A DNA stretch of 64,000 nucleotides from Synechococcus sp. CBW1002 (GTDB lineage: Bacteria; Cyanobacteriota; Cyanobacteriia; PCC-6307; Cyanobiaceae): positions 3,720,001 to 3,784,000 of the forward strand of contig NZ_CP060398.1 in the NCBI RefSeq assembly GCF_015840915.1, given 5' to 3'. Each line of letters starts with the position of its first letter. Position 1 is the stretch's first letter. The notes under the pieces were generated by a model. It was given only the letters and a program-made list of their open reading frames with translations, had not been told where the DNA came from and did not search any database. Positions 52,524 through 61,923 of this stretch are shown in pieces. Made by a program: the position numbers and the translations under genes.

Positions 52524-54947
52524 CTAGGCAAGTGGCAGCAGGCACTTATCAGAATCGCAACCTGCAGGACCGGCTTCCATCAGCTCACCGCCATCGTAAC
52601 GCCGGAGGGCTTCAAAGAAATCTGCAGTGGTGCGACGGTTCTCCACCTCAATTTGCAATCGCTCATAGGTGGCATGGTCAATCGGTTCAAATGGCAATCT
52701 TGGAAAGGTAGCATTGGCATCAAAACGCGCCAGAAGAGCTGCAGAAATATACCCTTTTCCTTCTTCAATCGCCTCGAAGATGGCATTAGCCAAAGGTACG
52801 ACTTCATGCTCACGAAATTCAACGGTAGCCGAAGTGTTATGAGCTGTGTAATGCTGCTGCACCTGCATATAGAAATCAAACTGGGCTAAGGCGGAGAAGT
52901 TGTTGATCTCCACGCTATCGGCACCTGGAATATTGGCCCAGCTCACCTGCGTGGGAATTTCAACCAGCCACTCCGTGCAGCGGGGATCGAACGGATCATC
53001 CAGGAGCCGGCCCTGCTCATCCTTATCGCTCTGGCTGGGGACAATGGTGTAGCCATAATCCATACAGGCCAGAGCCACCGGATCATTCTTGCGGAAGGTG
53101 ATCCGGCGGATGAAACGCTGGGCCTTGGGCGGATGCCAGCCGGGGGAAGCACCCGTGAGCAGGCTCTTGGTACCGGCTGGCTGCACTGTGGTGCAGCGGT
53201 TGGGGCGGCGCATCCCGTGGCGATCGCAGTAGTCCCACACCGCCTGATTGACGATCTCCTTCCAGCGGCCCAGGTAAGCGGCCTCCTGGGCCTTGAAGCT
53301 GAGCCCCTCGGCCGTGGCCGGACGGCCGGCCTCCCACCAGTTCAGCCAGGGGGTACCGAAGGCGTGCACGAAGAAGTCGAACAGGCCGGTGAAGCTGACC
53401 CCCACGATCGGATCCCAGGCGCGGCTCTGGCGGTAACGCTCCACCTCGAAGCGGTGGTTGAGCAGACAGGCCACAGCCAGGCCGCCGGCGGTGAAGGCCT
53501 CCTCCTGGGCCTTGTGGTCGGCCGGATCGATGCGGTTGAGGTGAATCTCAGCCAGGTTGCAGTGAAAATCGTCGCCGAGGATTTCACCGCAGGGATTGAG
53601 GCCGTAGCGGCCCAGGCGATGCTCCAGTTCCGCCGGGCTGATCTCCGGGTGGTGCAACGTGAGCCAGCGACCGGCTTCCTCGCGGCCCTGATCCACATAG
53701 ATCTCAATGAACTCGCTGCGCAGCTCCGGGGTGTGCAGCAGATCGGCGTTGGAGCGGGCGATCGCCTCAGGCGCGAACTGGATGGCACCCTCGCCGGAGT
53801 GGAACTGCTTGGTCACCGCCTCCAGCACCGTCTCACGACTGGGGCGGGTGTGAAAGACGCGGGTGTGGTTGGCCATCCGGAGTGCATCACGCTCGGGATC
53901 AATCCGCCAGTTGCCGGCAGCATCCTGCTGCCACAGGTTCTCCTTGGCACCAGCCGCGGCCAGGTCATCGGCGGCGAACTGGCGCATGCCTGCACTGCGC
54001 CGAATGTTGCCCGCCACGATCGTGACCGCCGCCTCATCAATCAGCAGGCAGCATTCCACCGAGCTGAGCTGGCGGCCACGGGCATTGTTGAGGATCTTGG
54101 CCACCCGGCCATAGAGATCTTTCAACTTCACCGGATTGGCCATGCCGCCGAAGCCCTTGAGGGTTTCACCAACGGGACGCACATCGGAGAGATCGACCGA
54201 GATCTCGACGGTGCCGCCCTGCTCGCACTCACCGAAGCGCGGGTCACTGCAGAGTTCCAGCAGCAGCTGATAGCTGTCCACCCAACCGCGGCGGGTATCG
54301 CCCACCCGGATGTGGACGTTGTTGCCCTCAATCGTGTGGCTGGTGGTCTCTTGCCGCAGGCCCGCAGGAGTGGCGCCAATGTCACTGACGCCGGTGATCA
54401 CCAACTGGTTGCGCACCGCCGGCAACCGGTTGATCAGGCGGGGCTCAATGATGGCGCCGGTGCCGCAGCCCATCATGGCGAGGTCCATCATCAGACCGAA
54501 GGCCTCCCAATCCACCAAATTGGTGGAGGTGCAGTTGTAAGCACCGGAGAAGTTTTCCGGTTGCTCGATCCAGTCGGTGCCTCCGATCCAGAGCCAGCGA
54601 CCGGAGGGCAAGGCCTTCTGCTCTTGCTGCATCCGACGCAGCAGGCTCACTTCCTCGTCTGAGAGGTTTCCGAGGCTGCGTAGCCCGGCCAGGTTGCGTT
54701 CGGCCACCTCATGCCAGCTCTCGCGACCGGTGGCCGTCTTGCGGGAGTAGGTGCGGTAGAAAACCGGATTGGCCGCGGGAGCGGTGGCGGGGAAATCAGC
54801 CTCGCACTGCCCCTGCCGGCCACCAGCCTCGCCACGTTCAACCGCCGCCGCACCGGCAGCCACAGACTGGGGATCGCTGCGTTGGAGCGACTCCGGGCGA
54901 AGGGGGGTGAGGGTCACCGCTGCTGAGGCCAGGTACTTGATGGCCAC
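52524..54947 (-). CDS. nrdJ: Adenosylcobalamin-dependent ribonucleoside-triphosphate reductase (class II)
   Basis: 807 residues from GTG 54947. Monomeric RTPR of the Lactobacillus type: FPATAPAANPVFYRTYSR, ALPSGRWLWIGGTDWIEQP, the active-site Cys pair in GAYNCTST and YGLNPCGEIL, radical-relay VQPAGTKSLLTGASPG, and the C-terminal redox pair CDSDKC near the end. It makes deoxyribonucleotides using B12 rather than iron, typical of many cyanobacteria. The first 50 residues are unconserved, so the start may be further in. A 10-bp inverted repeat lies directly before the start. Convergent with siaD. Confidence 0.95.
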   Translation of the reverse strand: MAIKYLASAAVTLTPLRPESLQRSDPQSVAAGAAAVERGEAGGRQGQCEADFPATAPAANPVFYRTYSRKTATGRESWHEVAERNLAGLRSLGNLSDEEVSLLRRMQQEQKALPSGRWLWIGGTDWIEQPENFSGAYNCTSTNLVDWEAFGLMMDLAMMGCGTGAIIEPRLINRLPAVRNQLVITGVSDIGATPAGLRQETTSHTIEGNNVHIRVGDTRRGWVDSYQLLLELCSDPRFGECEQGGTVEISVDLSDVRPVGETLKGFGGMANPVKLKDLYGRVAKILNNARGRQLSSVECCLLIDEAAVTIVAGNIRRSAGMRQFAADDLAAAGAKENLWQQDAAGNWRIDPERDALRMANHTRVFHTRPSRETVLEAVTKQFHSGEGAIQFAPEAIARSNADLLHTPELRSEFIEIYVDQGREEAGRWLTLHHPEISPAELEHRLGRYGLNPCGEILGDDFHCNLAEIHLNRIDPADHKAQEEAFTAGGLAVACLLNHRFEVERYRQSRAWDPIVGVSFTGLFDFFVHAFGTPWLNWWEAGRPATAEGLSFKAQEAAYLGRWKEIVNQAVWDYCDRHGMRRPNRCTTVQPAGTKSLLTGASPGWHPPKAQRFIRRITFRKNDPVALACMDYGYTIVPSQSDKDEQGRLLDDPFDPRCTEWLVEIPTQVSWANIPGADSVEINNFSALAQFDFYMQVQQHYTAHNTSATVEFREHEVVPLANAIFEAIEEGKGYISAALLARFDANATFPRLPFEPIDHATYERLQIEVENRRTTADFFEALRRYDGGELMEAGPAGCDSDKCLLPLA

Positions 54948-54953
54948 CTTAAC

Positions 54954-54994
54954 GCCACTGGTGGGGCCATCAAGGTTCGCCCTGCACCAGTGGC
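54954..54994 (-). promoter_or_regulatory. Inverted repeat in the nrdJ leader
   Basis: GCCACTGGTG at 54954-54963 and CACCAGTGGC at 54985-54994 are a perfect 10-bp inverted repeat with a 21-base loop, 6 bases upstream of the nrdJ GTG start. It could form an mRNA hairpin or be an operator. It includes the heptamer GCCACTG found in cobalamin riboswitches, but no B12 box was found, so a riboswitch is not called. Confidence 0.45.
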
Positions 54995-55088
54995 AGTGGT
55001 CAGGTCCGATCAGCCGCGGCGGACCAACAGCGGATGTTGCCTGGCGTTTGACGCAGCAGGCTGGAAACTCTTCGCAAACGTGTTCGCC

Positions 55089-55868
55089 ATGCCCAGCCCC
55101 GATCCCGAACCCATGCCGCGGCGGCCTGAGCCGGAGCTGATGGACGAACCGGCCCAGGCAACGGCCTATGCCGCGGCCGATTTCGCTGCCACCGACAGGC
55201 TGGTGGTCGATCGTTTCGCCGAAATCCTGACAACCCTCACCCCAGGCCGGTGCCCCGATCGCCTGGTGGACCTCGGTTGCGGGCCCGGCAACATCAGCTT
55301 CCTACTGGCTGAGCAGTATCCCGAGGCCCATGTGGTGGGCCTCGACGGGGCGGAGGCGATGCTGGCGATCGCCCGGGAACGGCTGGACAGTCGCGAGAAC
55401 CTCAGCGCAACCGGTGACAACGCGCGCCCTGCCAGCACCGGCGGAGCCAGGGCCAGCGACAGACGATTCGGGGGAAATCTGGAGTTCCGCCATCTTGTGT
55501 TGCCGTGTGCCGACCTCGAGAGCCCTGATCTGGTCCAGGCCTGCGATGCCGTGCTCAGCAACAGCCTGCTCCACCATCTGCATGACCCCGCCGTGCTCTG
55601 GCACACGGTCCGCCAGCTCTCCGCACCCGGGGCAACCGTCGTCTACATCAAGGATCTGCGACGACCTGAATCAGCGGCTGCCGCTGAGGATCTGCTGCAC
55701 CGCCACCTGGGCCAGGCACCAGAGGTCCTGCAGCGGGATTACCTGGCTTCGCTGCACGCGGCCTTCCGCCCCGACGAGGTGGAAGCGCAGCTGCTGCAGG
55801 CGGGATTGACAGGGTTGCGGGTGGCTCCCCTGGACGACCGCTACCTGGAGATCTGGGGGCAGCTTTAA
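55089..55868 (+). CDS. Class I SAM-dependent methyltransferase
   Basis: 259 residues from ATG 55089 (55113 and 55140 are also in frame). The Rossmann motif VDLGCGPGNISFLLAEQYP, an acidic second strand (VVGLDGAEAMLAIARERL), and CDAVLSNSLLHHLHDPAVL as post-motif I are typical of small-molecule methyltransferases. An insertion rich in Thr/Ser/Arg/Ala (about 115-140) interrupts the domain. The substrate is unknown. Divergent from nrdJ. Cytosolic. Confidence 0.85.
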   Translation: MPSPDPEPMPRRPEPELMDEPAQATAYAAADFAATDRLVVDRFAEILTTLTPGRCPDRLVDLGCGPGNISFLLAEQYPEAHVVGLDGAEAMLAIARERLDSRENLSATGDNARPASTGGARASDRRFGGNLEFRHLVLPCADLESPDLVQACDAVLSNSLLHHLHDPAVLWHTVRQLSAPGATVVYIKDLRRPESAAAAEDLLHRHLGQAPEVLQRDYLASLHAAFRPDEVEAQLLQAGLTGLRVAPLDDRYLEIWGQL

Positions 55869-55871
55869 GTC

Positions 55872-56450
55872 GGTCGGTCCACAAACCGATTCAGCAGCAT
55901 CCAGCGAGAAGCTCGCGCCTATGAAAAACTGGAGCTGCAGGCCACCACCGATGGGCTCACCAATCTGGCCAACTATCGCGGCTTCATGGAACAACTGCGG
56001 CAGACCTGGCTGGTGTGTCAACGCAACACGGATTGACGGCTGGGAATTCTGATGCTGGATCTGGATCATTTCAAACGGGTGAACGACACCTACGGCCACG
56101 CCAGTGGGGATCTGGTATTGGAGCATTTCAGCCAGAAGCTGAAGGGAGCCCTGCGCACTTCTGATACGGCGGGTCGCCTTGGAGGAGAGGAATTCTTCGT
56201 GCTGATGCGTGGCACACCTCTGGCGGGCCTGACGGAGCTGGCTCAACGAGTGCGCAGCGCCATGGCAGCCGAGCCTGTGCAGCTGAATGGGCTTGACCTG
56301 ATCGTGACGGTGAGTATCGGCGGCTGCCTTGAGGAGAACTCCGAAGACCGGATCCTCGATTCCCTGGCCCGAGGAGATGCAGCCCTCTATCGGGCCAAGG
56401 AGGCAGGCCGCATCTGCGTGATCCTGGACCCAGGCCCGGGCTCAGCCTGA
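55872..56450 (+). pseudogene. Decayed GGDEF (diguanylate cyclase) gene
   Basis: One frame encodes the end of a coiled coil and the start of a GGDEF domain (YEKLELQATTDGLTNLANYR), meets TGA at 56034-56036 (NTD, stop, RLGILMLDLDHF), then continues in the same frame through LDHFKRVNDTYGHASGDLVL, GRLGGEEFFVLMRG and TVSIGGCLEENSEDR to 56450. The N-terminal sensor part is gone: the frame is closed just after the methyltransferase stop. From ATG 56052 a 132-residue piece with an intact GGEEF could still be translated, but it lacks the first strand and helix. The lesion is consistent with a TGG or CGA codon changed to TGA. Confidence 0.75.
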
Positions 56451-56532
56451 TTCAGTTTTACGATTCCCATGGCACCTGGATCGGCACCCCCCCGCTTGCG
56501 CCCGAGCCCTTTGGCCTCAGCCATGTTTTGCC

Positions 56533-56820
56533 TCAGCCATGGTTGGCCTCATCCATCCCCTGATCGGCCTGCTGAATCAATCTGTCGATCGGCATCAATC
56601 TGTCGATCGGCTGTCCGGAATTGATCAGCACCACTCCGCTGCGGAGGCTGAGCGGCAGGGTGGGATCCGGCAGGGAGTCGTGGGGAACCAGACCAAGGCG
56701 CCAATTCAGCTGGTCCTGGATCCGCATGCTGAGCGGGCCTCTGATCACAGCGACCCTCGGGATAAGGGCAGGTGAACTCCAGTCAGCCCAGAGCAGGGGC
56801 TGCCTGTCAGGCTGGGGCGC
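56533..56820 (-). pseudogene. Possible gene remnant antisense to the prfC leader
   Basis: The minus-strand frame encodes [20 protein letters not shown] then LNWRLGLVPHDSLPDPTLP and LSLRSGVVLINSGQPIDRL, which reads like protein sequence rather than a GC shadow, but there is no start codon clear of prfC. ATG 56748 would give 71 residues. The 3' part contains a tandem repeat. It could be the tail of a deleted gene. No family was identified with confidence. Confidence 0.25.
56576..56611 (+). repeat. 18-bp perfect tandem repeat
   Basis: ATCAATCTGTCGATCGGC occurs twice in a row (56576-56593 and 56594-56611) in the gene-poor stretch between the GGDEF remnant and prfC. The two copies are identical, which points to a recent duplication. 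Confidence 0.85.
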
Positions 56821-58488
56821 ATGACGAGCACAGCCCAGTCCCCCTCAGCAGCGGCCAGCAGCGCCGCCGACCCCGAGCTCGCCGCCCTGGCCGAGGCGGT
56901 GGGCCGGCGGCGCAACTTCGCGATCATTTCCCACCCGGACGCCGGTAAGACCACCCTCACCGAAAAACTGCTGCTCTACGGGGGCGCCATCCAGCAGGCC
57001 GGTGCCGTGAAGGCCAAGGGCGAACAGCGCAAGGTGACCTCCGACTGGATGGAGCTGGAGAAGCAGCGCGGCATCTCGATCACTTCCACGGTCCTGCAGT
57101 TCGACTACAGCGGCAGCACGATCAACCTGCTCGACACCCCCGGCCACCAGGACTTCTCCGAAGACACCTACCGCACATTGGCGGCCGCAGATAACGCGGT
57201 GATGCTGGAGGACGCGGCCAAGGGACTCGAGCCTCAGACACGCAAGCTGTTCGAGGTCTGCCGCATGCGACAGATCCCGATCTTCACCTTCATCAACAAG
57301 ATGGACCGGCCAGGGCGCGAACCCCTGGAGCTGCTCGATGAAATCGAGACCGATCTCGGTCTGGCCTGCTGGCCCGTGAACTGGCCGATCGGCAGCGGTG
57401 ATCGCTTCCGCGGCGTGATCGATCGCCGCAGCCGGCAGGTGATCCTGTTTCAGCGGGCCGAGCGGGGCCGCCAGAGCGAAGAGAAGCTGCTGTCCGTCGA
57501 GGAGGCCGTCGGCAGCGATCTGGTGGAAGCGGATCTGCTGGAGGCCGCCCTGGAAGAACTGGACCTGCTCGATGGGGCCGGTGCCGAGCTCGACCTCGAG
57601 CTGGTGCACGCCGGGGAACTGAGTCCGGTGTTCTTCGGGTCGGCCATGACCAACTTCGGCGTGCGGCCCTTTCTCGATGCCTTCCTGGAACTGGCCCAGA
57701 AGCCGATCGCCCGCAGCAGCAGCGCCGGCACGGTGGATCCGATCCGGCCGGGCTTCAGCGGCTTCGTGTTCAAGCTGCAGGCCAACATGGATCCGCGGCA
57801 CCGCGATCGGGTCGCCTTCGTGCGGGTCTGCAGCGGCCGATTCGAGAAGGACATGACGGTGCAGCACGCCCGCACCGGCAAGGCGATTCGGCTCTCGCGG
57901 CCCCAGAAACTGTTCGGCCAGGACCGGGAGGTGGTGGAAGACGCCTACCCCGGTGATGTGATCGGCCTCAACAATCCGGGCATGTTCGCCATCGGTGACA
58001 CGCTCTATGTGGGCCCCAGAGTGGAATACGAGGGAATTCCCTGCTTCAGCCCGGAGATCTTTTCCTGGCTTCGCAACCCCAACCCCTCAGCCTTCAAGAG
58101 CTTCCGCAAAGGCGTGAACGAGCTGCGCGAGGAGGGCGCCGTGCAGATCCTCTACGACACCGACCAGAGCAAGCGCGATCCGATCCTCGCGGCCGTGGGC
58201 CCGCTCCAACTGGAGGTGGTGCAGTACCGCCTCGAGAACGAGTACGGCGTGCAGACCCGCCTGGAGCCCCTGGGCTTCTCGGTGGCCCGCTGGGTGGTGG
58301 GGGGCTGGCCAGCGCTCGAGCAGGTGGGCCGCGTCTTCAACTGCAAAACCGTGCGGGATGCCTGGGACCGACCCGTGCTGCTGTTCAAGAACACCTGGAA
58401 TCTCAACCAGCTGCACGACGACCATCCCGAGCTTGAGCTCAGTGCAGTGGCGCCCGTGGTGAGCGGCGTCGAACCGATCGCGCTCTGA
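56821..58488 (+). CDS. prfC: Peptide chain release factor 3
   Basis: 555 residues. Translational GTPase that recycles RF1/RF2 after termination. G-domain motifs: [46 protein letters not shown] and [12 protein letters not shown]. The RF3-specific C-terminal domain contains FARNP-like [21 protein letters not shown] and [18 protein letters not shown]. The N-terminus has a 20-residue Ala/Ser-rich lead. Stands alone on the plus strand. Confidence 0.97.
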   Translation: MTSTAQSPSAAASSAADPELAALAEAVGRRRNFAIISHPDAGKTTLTEKLLLYGGAIQQAGAVKAKGEQRKVTSDWMELEKQRGISITSTVLQFDYSGSTINLLDTPGHQDFSEDTYRTLAAADNAVMLEDAAKGLEPQTRKLFEVCRMRQIPIFTFINKMDRPGREPLELLDEIETDLGLACWPVNWPIGSGDRFRGVIDRRSRQVILFQRAERGRQSEEKLLSVEEAVGSDLVEADLLEAALEELDLLDGAGAELDLELVHAGELSPVFFGSAMTNFGVRPFLDAFLELAQKPIARSSSAGTVDPIRPGFSGFVFKLQANMDPRHRDRVAFVRVCSGRFEKDMTVQHARTGKAIRLSRPQKLFGQDREVVEDAYPGDVIGLNNPGMFAIGDTLYVGPRVEYEGIPCFSPEIFSWLRNPNPSAFKSFRKGVNELREEGAVQILYDTDQSKRDPILAAVGPLQLEVVQYRLENEYGVQTRLEPLGFSVARWVVGGWPALEQVGRVFNCKTVRDAWDRPVLLFKNTWNLNQLHDDHPELELSAVAPVVSGVEPIAL

Positions 58489-58605
58489 ACGCAGCCCATC
58501 GGGCAGCCGGACTGCGGAGCGAGCTCGGCTGGTCGCGGATGGGCGCAGGATCCGCCAGACTGCTCTTCACCAACCGAAAGGTTCTGCAACAGAAGGTCAT
58601 AGGTC

Positions 58606-58830
58606 ATGCCGCTGCCGGTCTGGCTGGTGCGTCCCCGCAGCGACGGGGGCTGTGATTACGTCAATTTCCTCCCTGCCCAGGGGGCTGTCGAGATGCGTGA
58701 GGGCAGCCATCTTCCTCCCCAGATGCCGCTGCTCAAGCATCGCCAGCGCCTGCCTTTTGACGAAGCAGAAGCCTGGCGTCGCCGTCTGCAGCAGGAATCC
58801 GGATACCAGCGCAGCGATCCGCTGTTCTGA
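58606..58830 (+). CDS. DUF1651-like small cyanobacterial protein
   Basis: 74 residues. The N-terminal WLVRP and C-terminal LLKHRQRLPFDEAEAWRRRLQ followed by GYQRSDPLF resemble DUF1651, a family of short proteins almost restricted to picocyanobacteria, often in many copies. No function is known. It lies 117 bases after prfC and 57 bases before the CPP1-like gene. Confidence 0.6.
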   Translation: MPLPVWLVRPRSDGGCDYVNFLPAQGAVEMREGSHLPPQMPLLKHRQRLPFDEAEAWRRRLQQESGYQRSDPLF

Positions 58831-58887
58831 GCTGAACCACCCAGGGTGGCCGGTTCTCGATACGCTCCTCCATACGCAGAGCTGGCC

Positions 58888-59562
58888 ATGAATCAAGGTT
58901 CCGATCAGCCGTCCCGCGCGGCCGATGCCTTCGACCCCTATGAGCGTCTCGGGATCGCCGCCGACGCAAGTTTCGACGCCGTGCAAGCCGCCAAGCTGGC
59001 TCGTCTCGACGAGGTGGGCGATGACCCCCTGGCCCGCTCCCGGATCGAGGCCGCCTACGACGCCGTGCTGATGGAGCGCCTCAAGGAAAGGCAGCAGGGA
59101 CGGGTGAGCTTCGCTGCCCGTTCCGCCTCCCAGCGGGAACAGGCCTCGCCGCCGCCAGCCCGGCCGGCCCTGCCCGCCCTGCCCCAGTTGCCGCAGCTGG
59201 CGGTTCCCAGGCTCTCCGGCGCCGCCCTGCGCATGCCCAACCTGGGATTGGCCAGTGGCACCGAACTCTGGATTCCCCTGGCCGGCATCGGTTCCCTGCT
59301 GGCCCTGCTGCTGTTCACCCCGAGCGCAGCACCGGAACTGCTGCTGGCCCTCGCCACCGGCGTGGCCGTGATCAACCTGCAGCGCCGTCTCGGTCGGTTG
59401 CTTGTGGCGGTCGGCTGGGGTTTTGCCTTGCTCTCGATCGGGCTTGTGATCGGCGGCCTGCTGGCCGGCGGCCTCGATCCGTCCCTGCCCCTGTCGCCTC
59501 TCCAGGTCCAGAGCCTGCCGGCCCTGCTGCTGCTGCTGCTGGGTGCCCTTCTGATCGGTTGA
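58888..59562 (+). CDS. CPP1-like / DUF3353 protein (J-like domain, membrane)
   Basis: 224 residues from ATG 58888. The N-terminal J-like domain DPYERLGIAADASFDAVQAAKLARL, without the HPD motif, is followed by a Pro/Ala linker and three or four membrane helices. This is the layout of the CPP1 (chaperone-like protein of POR1) family, which stabilises protochlorophyllide oxidoreductase in chloroplasts. Many cyanobacteria have it. An ATG at 58846 is less likely because the family begins near the J-like domain. Confidence 0.8.
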   Translation: MNQGSDQPSRAADAFDPYERLGIAADASFDAVQAAKLARLDEVGDDPLARSRIEAAYDAVLMERLKERQQGRVSFAARSASQREQASPPPARPALPALPQLPQLAVPRLSGAALRMPNLGLASGTELWIPLAGIGSLLALLLFTPSAAPELLLALATGVAVINLQRRLGRLLVAVGWGFALLSIGLVIGGLLAGGLDPSLPLSPLQVQSLPALLLLLLGALLIG

Positions 59563-59603
59563 AGCCCCCCGGTGGCCTCAAGCCGACGGCTCAGGGGCGA
59601 CTC

Positions 59604-60518
59604 TCACGCCACAGCAAGCTCGTCGATCAGCTCCTGCAATTCAGGGGCCTTGACCTGGTAAGTCTCATTGCAGAAGTGGCAGACGAGCTCAGCCTGGCCG
59701 TCTTCCTGCAGGATGGCGCTCAGTTCGTCGCGGCCCAGCAGTTTCAGGGCGCTGACGCTGCGACGGCGGCTGCAGGGGCAGTGGAACTGCACCGCCTGGT
59801 GGGGCTCTCCCTCCTGCAGCAGCTGGGGATCCAGATCCGGGAAGATATCTTCCAGCAGGGCCTTGAGATTGCCCTCACAGGCGACCAGCCGAGTACTGAA
59901 ACCTCGGATCTCACGACACCGCTCCTCCAGCAGGGCCACCAAGGCCGGTTCCCGGGCCGCCTTGGGCAGCACCTGAACCAGCACCCCTCCGGAACATCGC
60001 ACGCCGCTGCTGTCGATCCGTTCCCCCACGAACACCGCCGAAGGGGTCTGCTCGGAATGGAGCAGGTACGAGGCGACGTCTTCGCCGATGCCACCACTCA
60101 CCAGCTCAACGGTGCTGCTGAAGGGCTCTCCCTCGCCCAGGTCTCGCACCACGTGCAGGTAACCGGTGCCGGTGGCCGTGCGGAAGTCGAAGTGGGAGCC
60201 GCCATCGGCTTCGCGCACCAGATCCAGCTCCAGGCTGGGCTGGCCCACGTAGCCGCGCACGGTGCCGTCGCGGCCTGCATCCACCATCAGGCCGCGCAGC
60301 GGACCATCGGAGGCGATGCGCAGATTCACCCGGCCATGGGCCACCTTCATCGAGCTGGCCAGCAGCAGACCGGCGGTCATCGCCCTGCCCAGCAAGGCGG
60401 TGGTGAGGAAGGAGAGGTCGTGGCGACGGCGGGCATAGCGGCTGGCCACGGTGGTGGTCACCGCCACCAGTCGGATACCGCCCCCGGCGGCGGTGGCACG
60501 CACCAGCTGATCGCCCAT
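59604..60518 (-). CDS. hslO: Redox-regulated chaperone Hsp33
   Basis: 304 residues from ATG 60518. The N-terminal substrate-binding domain contains [20 protein letters not shown] and [16 protein letters not shown]. The C-terminal zinc switch reads HCPCS and CHFC with about 30 residues between, the CxC/CxxC redox centre that releases zinc on oxidation and turns on chaperone activity. Cytosolic. The frame is open about 260 bases upstream, but without family resemblance. It follows the ABC ATPase gene on the same strand (about 140 bases apart). Confidence 0.95.
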   Translation of the reverse strand: MGDQLVRATAAGGGIRLVAVTTTVASRYARRRHDLSFLTTALLGRAMTAGLLLASSMKVAHGRVNLRIASDGPLRGLMVDAGRDGTVRGYVGQPSLELDLVREADGGSHFDFRTATGTGYLHVVRDLGEGEPFSSTVELVSGGIGEDVASYLLHSEQTPSAVFVGERIDSSGVRCSGGVLVQVLPKAAREPALVALLEERCREIRGFSTRLVACEGNLKALLEDIFPDLDPQLLQEGEPHQAVQFHCPCSRRRSVSALKLLGRDELSAILQEDGQAELVCHFCNETYQVKAPELQELIDELAVA

Positions 60519-60657
60519 CACACCGGCCCGCCCGCAACCCAACTGACGGGCATCGTAGGCAGTGCGCTGCGGCCAAGAGGGGATGCGACGGAGTGCAATG
60601 CGGCCGTGGACGATGCGGCGGTAGGCGATGCGCCGGTGGGGTGTCCTGGCCCGTGGG

Positions 60658-61332
60658 TCAGCCCAGTCGGGCGGTTGAACGCTGCGCCGACTGGCCCGGG
60701 TGGGGTTGGCAGGCCTGGAGGGTGCCGTTCTCCAGGAGCCAGCGCTGGGGTGCCAGATCGCCAAAGAGCTCCGGCTCATGGGTCACCACCAGCACCGCCC
60801 GTTCGCGGGCGATGCTGCGCAGCAGCTGCAGTACCTCATCGCGCACGGTCCAATCGAGCCCGGCGGTGGGTTCATCCAGCAGCAGCACCCGCGGATCGCG
60901 CAGCAACTGCACCGCCAGGGCCAGCCGCCGCTGCTGGCCCCCACTGAGCCGCTCCGGTGCCTGCTGAAGCGAAACCCCTGTGAGCCCCACCTTGGCCAGC
61001 GCCGCCTCGGCCCGCTCCTGGGTGAGGCGCCGCTGGCCGAGTTTCAGCTCCTGGCCCAGCGTGAGGCCGAGGAAATGGCGCTCCGGGAACTGGAACACCA
61101 GCCCGCAGAGCCAGCGCCGTCGGCGGCTGGAGAGGAGTTCACCGTTCCAGAGAATGCGGCCACGATCGGCTTCGGCCAGGCCACTGATCACCTCCAGCAG
61201 GGTGGTCTTGCCGCAGCCACTGCGCCCCGTCACCAGGGCTGGCTCTCCCACCTCCAGCCGCAGGCTCACATCGAGCAGCACCGGTGTGGCAGCCGTGGCG
61301 GGCTGATAACGAAGGTTCTGAAGCTCGAGCAT
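60658..61332 (-). CDS. ABC transporter ATP-binding protein (ECF/CbiO-like)
   Basis: 224 residues from ATG 61332. Walker [12 protein letters not shown]-loop [14 protein letters not shown], signature [18 protein letters not shown], Walker [13 protein letters not shown] and the H-loop VVTHEPEL are all present. The FQFPERQ-type Q-loop is characteristic of energy-coupling-factor ATPases (CbiO, EcfA). No transmembrane partner is adjacent, so the transported substrate is unknown. An in-frame upstream ATG (61464) lacks support. Confidence 0.88.
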   Translation of the reverse strand: MLELQNLRYQPATAATPVLLDVSLRLEVGEPALVTGRSGCGKTTLLEVISGLAEADRGRILWNGELLSSRRRRWLCGLVFQFPERHFLGLTLGQELKLGQRRLTQERAEAALAKVGLTGVSLQQAPERLSGGQQRRLALAVQLLRDPRVLLLDEPTAGLDWTVRDEVLQLLRSIARERAVLVVTHEPELFGDLAPQRWLLENGTLQACQPHPGQSAQRSTARLG

Positions 61333-61429
61333 GGCACCAGCATGCTGGGCCGCCGCCTGAGTCGGTCGGTCGAGGCGGCGTGTTTGATGGAGAGACATCG
61401 ATCGCAACCACGCCGGTTCGCACTGCCCC

Positions 61430-61885
61430 ATGGAGATCCGCTTCCGCGAGGTCGACCCGTTCAACTGCTGGATCTGGATGCGCTTCTCCCATCCCCTCGG
61501 CCATGGGGAGAGGGGCTACGTGGAAACGGTGTTCGACAGCTGGTTTTTCCTCGGCAAGCTCGGCGGTTTCAATGCCGAGACCCTGCAGCTGCACGAAGAG
61601 GCGGCCGATCTGAGCTGGCTGGTGGTGGACCAGGAGGAAGCGGAGCGGGCCCTGCCCGCCCTGATGCACAACATGGGGCCGCTGGAGCTGCAGGGGGAGT
61701 GGGCCCGCTGCTGGGTGGATATGGGCACCAGCGATGTCTTTGCCCTGGATGTGCTGCTCAACGCCCTGCGGCAACTCAACAACGACGTGGTGGAGATCGA
61801 GGAGGTGGTCGTGGGCGGCATCAACGAGGACTGGCCGATCGAGGAGCAGCCCGACAGCCTCTTTCCCCAGCTGGAGGACGAATGA
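61430..61885 (+). CDS. DUF3531 family protein
   Basis: 151 residues, acidic, the full length of DUF3531 as found in cyanobacteria and plastids. It opens MEIRFREVDPFNCWIWMRF and contains VETVFDSWFFLGKLGGFNAE and FALDVLLNALRQLNNDVVEI. Function unknown. Cytosolic. It is followed 38 bases later by rsmE on the same strand. Confidence 0.9.
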   Translation: MEIRFREVDPFNCWIWMRFSHPLGHGERGYVETVFDSWFFLGKLGGFNAETLQLHEEAADLSWLVVDQEEAERALPALMHNMGPLELQGEWARCWVDMGTSDVFALDVLLNALRQLNNDVVEIEEVVVGGINEDWPIEEQPDSLFPQLEDE

Positions 61886-61923
61886 GGTACCGGTGGGGTA
61901 GCGGCTTGGGGTGAGCCAGAGCG

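Noticed and set aside
54948-55088. Cobalamin riboswitch upstream of nrdJ
   Set aside because: GCCACTG is present, but the B12 box and the other conserved segments were not found on either strand.
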